In this document: in pieces, positions 60,391 through 64,000 of the stretch | Position numbering within the stretch: position 1 is the first letter of the stretch | Layout of the letters: every line of letters begins with the position of its first letter | From: an uncultured Steroidobacter sp. | GTDB taxonomy: Bacteria; Pseudomonadota; Gammaproteobacteria; Steroidobacterales; Steroidobacteraceae | Assembly: GCF_937958065.1 (NCBI RefSeq) | Contig: NZ_CALFXI010000042.1 | Span: 62,001-126,000, forward strand | Reading direction: 5' to 3' | DNA: 64,000 nt | Position numbers and translations under genes: made by a program | Notes under the pieces: generated by a model | The model's database searches: none | Told to the model about the DNA's origin: nothing | The model's input: only the letters and a program-made list of their open reading frames with translations

Positions 60391-63300
60391 ATGCATCACC
60401 GCCGCACGTCCGGTTCCCATTCCACAGACCCCTCGAGCTCGATCTCTGCGGTGGGTCTGCCCCGAAGCCGCCTGCTGAAATCCGCGGTACGTTTGTCGTT
60501 GGTCCTGCATTTCTCGCTTGCGTCGCATGCGATAGCTCAGTCCGTCGATATCGACGGCGATACGACGCCCTCAGCGCTGCCGTCCGATGGCGTACTCGGG
60601 GCCGACCTTCTCATTGGCGAGACAGGCATCGGCTCGCTGAGCATTCTGGATGGCGGGTCTGTGTCGAACTGGTATGGAGTTCTCGGCGATCAGGTGGGCG
60701 GCGAAGGCAGTGCCAGAGTCGCCGGTACGAGTCCGGGCGGCACCCAGTCGAGCTGGAGCAATTCCGGAAATCTGACGATCGGAGCTCAAGGTAACGGTAC
60801 GCTGATCGTCGAAAGCGGCGGCGTGGTTTCCAACATCGACGGGATGCTTGGTGAACAGGGCACCGGCGTCGGTGAAGCGACCGTCGCGGGCGAGGGCTCC
60901 AGGTGGATCAACTCCGGCAGGCTGGTGGTCGGAAACTATGGCACGGGCAGGCTGCGCATCGAAGACCGGGCTACGGTGACCTCCGACGGGGGCATCGTGG
61001 GCGCTGGAAATTCGCCTGCGAGCAGCGAAGTCGTCGTCACCGGCGGCGCGAGATGGATCACTACCGACCAACTCGCGGTCGGCAACTACGCTGCCGGTTC
61101 GCTCACGATCGAGAACGCAGGTCTCGTATCCAGCACGCAAGCTTATATCGGCGGCTCCTCGAATGGCGTCGTGACGGTGACGGGCGTCGGCTCATCCTGG
61201 AACAATGACACCAGCCTCGTGATCGGCAACATCGGTGTGGGCACGCTGACGATCGCCGATGGGGCGCACGTTCGCTCTGACCGGTCGGTCGAGCTCGGGT
61301 TGGCCGGCGGCGGCACCTTGACTCTGAGCGGCTCGGCAGCGACGCGGTCCGTGCTGGAGACGGGGCGCATATTTGCAGGGTCGGGCCATGTCGAGGTCAG
61401 CATCGATGGGGGTGTCCTGCGCGCGACGCGCAGCAATGCCGATTTCATGGCTGGCTTTGGTTCGCGTGAGGTCACGATCGGCGCCAACGGCGCGATCATC
61501 GATACAGCCGGCTTCAATATCGGCATCGCTGCCACTCTCGGCGGTGCCGGGAGCCTGCACAAGACCGGCGCCGGCACGCTGACGCTCACCGGAGGGAACA
61601 GCTACAGCGGACACACATTCGTGGAAGAGGGTGTCCTGGTCGGCAATGTCGGTTCGATCAGAGGTGACATCGCCAATGCCGGTATCGTCGAGCTCAAGCA
61701 GGAAACCGACGCGAGCTTCGGCGGAGCCATCAGCGGCATGTCGGGTGTCGATGGCAGGATGGTGAAATCCGGGGCAGGAACGCTGACGTTGACCGGACCT
61801 TCGTCGCTCGACTGGACTGTGACGCAGGGCAACCTCGTCGCTGCAGTCGACCGCTTCGGCGGGAATGCCAGAATCGAAGGGACGTCCGCGGTATTCACCT
61901 TTCGAGAGGCGGGCTCTGCAAACTATGGCGGCACGATCTCGGGCGATGGCGCGTTCGTCATCGACGGTCCGGGCACGCTGCTGTTGACCGGAGACAGCGC
62001 GGGTTTTTCAGGCACGACGACGCTGCGGCAAGGCACGCTGCGGGTGGGAGATTCGTCCGGCCACGGCCGTATCGGCGGCTCGCTCGATGTTCTTGCGGGG
62101 AGCACGCTCGGCGGTTCAGGGGCAGTGGGATCGGGTGCCGGATCAACGGTAACCATCGAGTCCGGCGCGACCCTCGCTGCGGGAAATTCCATCGGCACCC
62201 TGACCGTCGACGGCGATCTGATCATCCGTGATGGCGCGCGGCTCGAAGTCGAAGTCAACCCGAGCGGTAACGAGAGCGATCACGTGCGCGTCACCGGCAA
62301 CACGGCACTGGCCGGAGGCGCTGTTGCGCATGTCGGGGCAACGGGGGAATACGATCTCAGCTCGCGCTATACCATTCTCTCGACGCAAGGCTCTCTCACC
62401 GGATCGTTTGCGTCGGTCACGTCCGACTTCGCTTTTCTCGATCCTTATCTCTTTTACGATTATGAGCTGGGCACGGTCGATCTCGCGTTCCTGCGCAACG
62501 ACCGAAGCTTGACCTCTGTCGCGCAGACACCGAACCAGATCGCAACCGCCGGCGGCATCGATAGCATCGGGTTCGGATCCGGCAATGCCGTCTACGATGC
62601 CGTGATTCAACTCGCCGACGATCCATCCCTGATCCGCGACACGTTCGACGCGCTGTCCGGCGAAGTGCATGCTTCAGTCGCGTCCAGCCTGATCGAAGAC
62701 AGCCGCTTCGTGCGTGAAGCCGCTCAAGACCGCGTCCGCTCGGCGTTCCATGCAAGTCCCGGGATTGCATCGGAGCTCTCCCACAGCAGTGACCTCTGGG
62801 CCCGCGGCTTCGGGTCCTGGGAAACGAGGGACAGTAACGGCAATGCCGCTGACTTCGACCGCTCCATCGGTGGCGTCATGGTGGGCGCCGACATGCGCTC
62901 GTCGGATTCGCTGTTAGGGGTGCTCACGGGTTACAGCCGCTCGGATGTTTCCATCGGCAGCCGCCATTCATCAGCAGACATCGAAAGCTATACCCTCGGC
63001 GGTTACGGCGGCGTTCAGTGGCAGCGCGTCGTCTTACAGGGCGCTGCCGCGCACACGTCGAGCTCCATCGCAACGAAACGTTCCGTCGCCGTTCCGGGTC
63101 TCACAGATCGTCTGACCGGCGATTACCGCGCGGGTGTGTTTCAGGCGTTCGGCGAACTGGGCTATCGCATGCCGTTCGAACGTGGCGTGCTGGAACCGTT
63201 TGCCGGCGTTGCCAACATCAATGTCGATCGCAAGGCATCCACGGAAAGCGGAGGCAGGGCGGCGCTCGCCATCCAGAACGAGAACAGCGATACCACGTTC

Positions 63301-63603
63301 ACTTTCCTGGGAACGAGGGCCGAACGGCGTTCGGTCATGCGAGGCATCGATGCCGTGTTCAGCGGCATGCTGCTGTGGCGCCACGCGTTCGGAGACACAG
63401 ACCCGGAAAGCGCCCATGCCTTCAGCGACTCCAGCATTTTCACGGTGTTCGGGACGCCTATTGCACGAGACAGTGCAGTGATCGCGGCAGGAGCGAGATT
63501 CGATTTTTCACGGACCACGCGGCTCGCCGTCGAATATTCCGGGCATATCGCCTCTGGAGTCGAGGACCACGGCCTGCGGATCACGCTAAATAAAACGCTT
63601 TGA
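60391..63603 (+). CDS. Large autotransporter (type Va secretion) with repetitive beta-helix passenger
   Basis: 1070 residues; CAGAGG lies 6 bases before the ATG at 60391. A long signal region with an Arg/Ser-rich n-part and a hydrophobic core (about 1-50, cleavage near A-I-A-Q) is of the extended type seen in large autotransporters. The passenger (about 51-780) has AIDA-like repeats near its N-terminus (units such as L-V-V-G-N-Y-G-T-G-R-L-R-I and T-L-T-I-A-D-G-A-H-V). Autotransporter-associated G-A-G-T-L-T-L-T-G segments follow. The C-terminal beta-barrel (about 800-1070) starts near L-W-A-R-G-F-G-S-W. The last residue is Leu instead of the usual Phe or Trp. It could be an adhesin; no protease or lipase motif is visible in the passenger. 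Confidence 0.9.
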   Translation: MHHRRTSGSHSTDPSSSISAVGLPRSRLLKSAVRLSLVLHFSLASHAIAQSVDIDGDTTPSALPSDGVLGADLLIGETGIGSLSILDGGSVSNWYGVLGDQVGGEGSARVAGTSPGGTQSSWSNSGNLTIGAQGNGTLIVESGGVVSNIDGMLGEQGTGVGEATVAGEGSRWINSGRLVVGNYGTGRLRIEDRATVTSDGGIVGAGNSPASSEVVVTGGARWITTDQLAVGNYAAGSLTIENAGLVSSTQAYIGGSSNGVVTVTGVGSSWNNDTSLVIGNIGVGTLTIADGAHVRSDRSVELGLAGGGTLTLSGSAATRSVLETGRIFAGSGHVEVSIDGGVLRATRSNADFMAGFGSREVTIGANGAIIDTAGFNIGIAATLGGAGSLHKTGAGTLTLTGGNSYSGHTFVEEGVLVGNVGSIRGDIANAGIVELKQETDASFGGAISGMSGVDGRMVKSGAGTLTLTGPSSLDWTVTQGNLVAAVDRFGGNARIEGTSAVFTFREAGSANYGGTISGDGAFVIDGPGTLLLTGDSAGFSGTTTLRQGTLRVGDSSGHGRIGGSLDVLAGSTLGGSGAVGSGAGSTVTIESGATLAAGNSIGTLTVDGDLIIRDGARLEVEVNPSGNESDHVRVTGNTALAGGAVAHVGATGEYDLSSRYTILSTQGSLTGSFASVTSDFAFLDPYLFYDYELGTVDLAFLRNDRSLTSVAQTPNQIATAGGIDSIGFGSGNAVYDAVIQLADDPSLIRDTFDALSGEVHASVASSLIEDSRFVREAAQDRVRSAFHASPGIASELSHSSDLWARGFGSWETRDSNGNAADFDRSIGGVMVGADMRSSDSLLGVLTGYSRSDVSIGSRHSSADIESYTLGGYGGVQWQRVVLQGAAAHTSSSIATKRSVAVPGLTDRLTGDYRAGVFQAFGELGYRMPFERGVLEPFAGVANINVDRKASTESGGRAALAIQNENSDTTFTFLGTRAERRSVMRGIDAVFSGMLLWRHAFGDTDPESAHAFSDSSIFTVFGTPIARDSAVIAAGARFDFSRTTRLAVEYSGHIASGVEDHGLRITLNKTL

Positions 63604-63621
63604 TGCGCCGACCGGAGCAGT

Positions 63622-63637
63622 GATCGCCGCGGCGATC
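63622..63637. terminator. Palindrome between convergent autotransporter and regulator genes
   Basis: gatcgccgcggcgatc is a perfect 16-bp palindrome in the 36-bp gap between the two stops. It has no true loop or U-tract, so a terminator role is tentative. Confidence 0.35.
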
Positions 63638-63639
63638 CG

Positions 63640-64000
63640 CTACTCGGGAGGCGACCTGCACCAAGCCGCTGTTGCTTCATCCGCGGGGAACATGCTCTCG
63701 ATCCGCAGTTCGTCGAGAGTGATGTCCCACGGCGTGCCGAATGTGGTGAAGGTCGAGAAGAAGTGCAGCTCGGTCGCTCCTGCGCGAAAAGCTGCCGTCA
63801 ATATGGGCAGTGGAGCGGCATCAGGCCCGCGCGCGTGCCAGCTCGCTGGAATGTCCGGATAGGTCAGGATTTCTTCCAGGAGCGCCTGCGCTTTGGCATC
63901 CGCAGGCGAGGCTGCGACCTGCGCATGAAGATGTCCGATCACATTGCCGGCCACTTCATCCCAATTGACGATCAGCGGGCGCATGTCGGCCGGATCGAAG
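63640..64000 (-). CDS. MmyB-like HTH regulator, C-terminal ligand-binding part (5' truncated by window)
   Basis: About 120 residues are visible; the frame stays open to the window edge through F-D-P-A-D-M-R-P, so the gene starts outside. The sequence M-R-P-L-I-V-N-W-D-E-V-A and the later A-T-E-L-H-F-F-S-T-F-T-T-F-G-T-P and I-T-L-D-E-L-R-I-E-S-M-F-P-A-D match the MmyB-like C-terminal domain found behind an Xre-type HTH. That domain has a PAS-like fold and may bind a fatty acid. The DNA-binding half would lie upstream, beyond base 64000. Confidence 0.85.
   Translation of the reverse strand, partial: FDPADMRPLIVNWDEVAGNVIGHLHAQVAASPADAKAQALLEEILTYPDIPASWHARGPDAAPLPILTAAFRAGATELHFFSTFTTFGTPWDITLDELRIESMFPADEATAAWCRSPPE

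Noticed and set aside
60108..60392. 94-codon minus-strand frame between permease and autotransporter
   Set aside because: No ribosome-binding site, signal peptide or domain; its start overlaps the autotransporter start region.

Overview
The window is about 64 kb of GC-rich, densely coded chromosome from a Gram-negative heterotroph. It has two TonB-dependent receptors, an ECF sigma/FecR pair, a classical autotransporter and many Sec- or Tat-exported hydrolases. The gene set resembles polymer-degrading soil or rhizosphere gammaproteobacteria (Xanthomonadales/Steroidobacteraceae-like). That placement is inference from gene style only: there is no rRNA or other phylogenetic marker here. I saw no tRNA, rRNA, insertion sequence, phage gene or CRISPR array.

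Layout. (1) 0-6 kb: end of a PLP aminotransferase, a YceI-like protein, and two large secreted plant-polysaccharide hydrolases, a GH10 xylanase with twin xylan-binding modules and a GH9 cellulase with a CBM3/FN3/Ig-like tail. A secreted GH6 cellulase lies apart at 31.9-33.2 kb. (2) 6.5-20 kb: a peptide-degradation block with a secreted M28 peptidase, three secreted S9 peptidases and a cell-surface signalling cassette (ECF sigma, FecR, STN-type TonB receptor) that reads into two of the S9 genes. (3) 20-37 kb: mixed redox genes. These are an MpaB-like oxygenase, a PaoABC-like three-subunit molybdoenzyme, a secreted amidohydrolase, an Ig/NHL-propeller lipoprotein, an SDR, and a Tat-exported IorAB-type molybdoenzyme with its own di-heme cytochrome. 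(4) 36.7-42.4 kb: an FMN reductase, a divergent copper chaperone/Cu-ATPase pair with CueR-style promoters, a cupin and an amine oxidase.

(5) 42.6-60.1 kb is the most coherent and interesting part. It carries a full set of enzyme families for trans-4-hydroxyproline catabolism: proline-racemase-family epimerase, DadA-like oxidase, DapA-family deaminase and semialdehyde dehydrogenase, with a GntR/FCD regulator and an APC permease. On the same island are a TonB receptor, an exported amidohydrolase, an exported DUF885 metallohydrolase, an exported alpha/beta hydrolase, a cytoplasmic M24 prolidase-like peptidase and an Ldh2-type reductase that could be a pyrroline-2-carboxylate reductase. Two distant control regions, upstream of the TonB receptor (42632-42668) and in the divergent catabolic promoter (54458-54478), share an unusual array of three 7-bp repeats of the CGTATAC type. 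They are good candidates for the GntR operator joining uptake and catabolism into one regulon. I read the island as a system for taking up and using hydroxyproline/proline-rich peptides. Given the neighbouring xylanase and cellulases, plant cell-wall extensin-type glycoprotein is an attractive but unproven source.

(6) 60.4-64 kb: a large autotransporter and the truncated end of an MmyB-like regulator. Many gene ends are marked by strong GC hairpins with no U-tract. Start sites were chosen from ribosome-binding sites, signal peptides and gene overlaps, so they often differ from the longest open frame.
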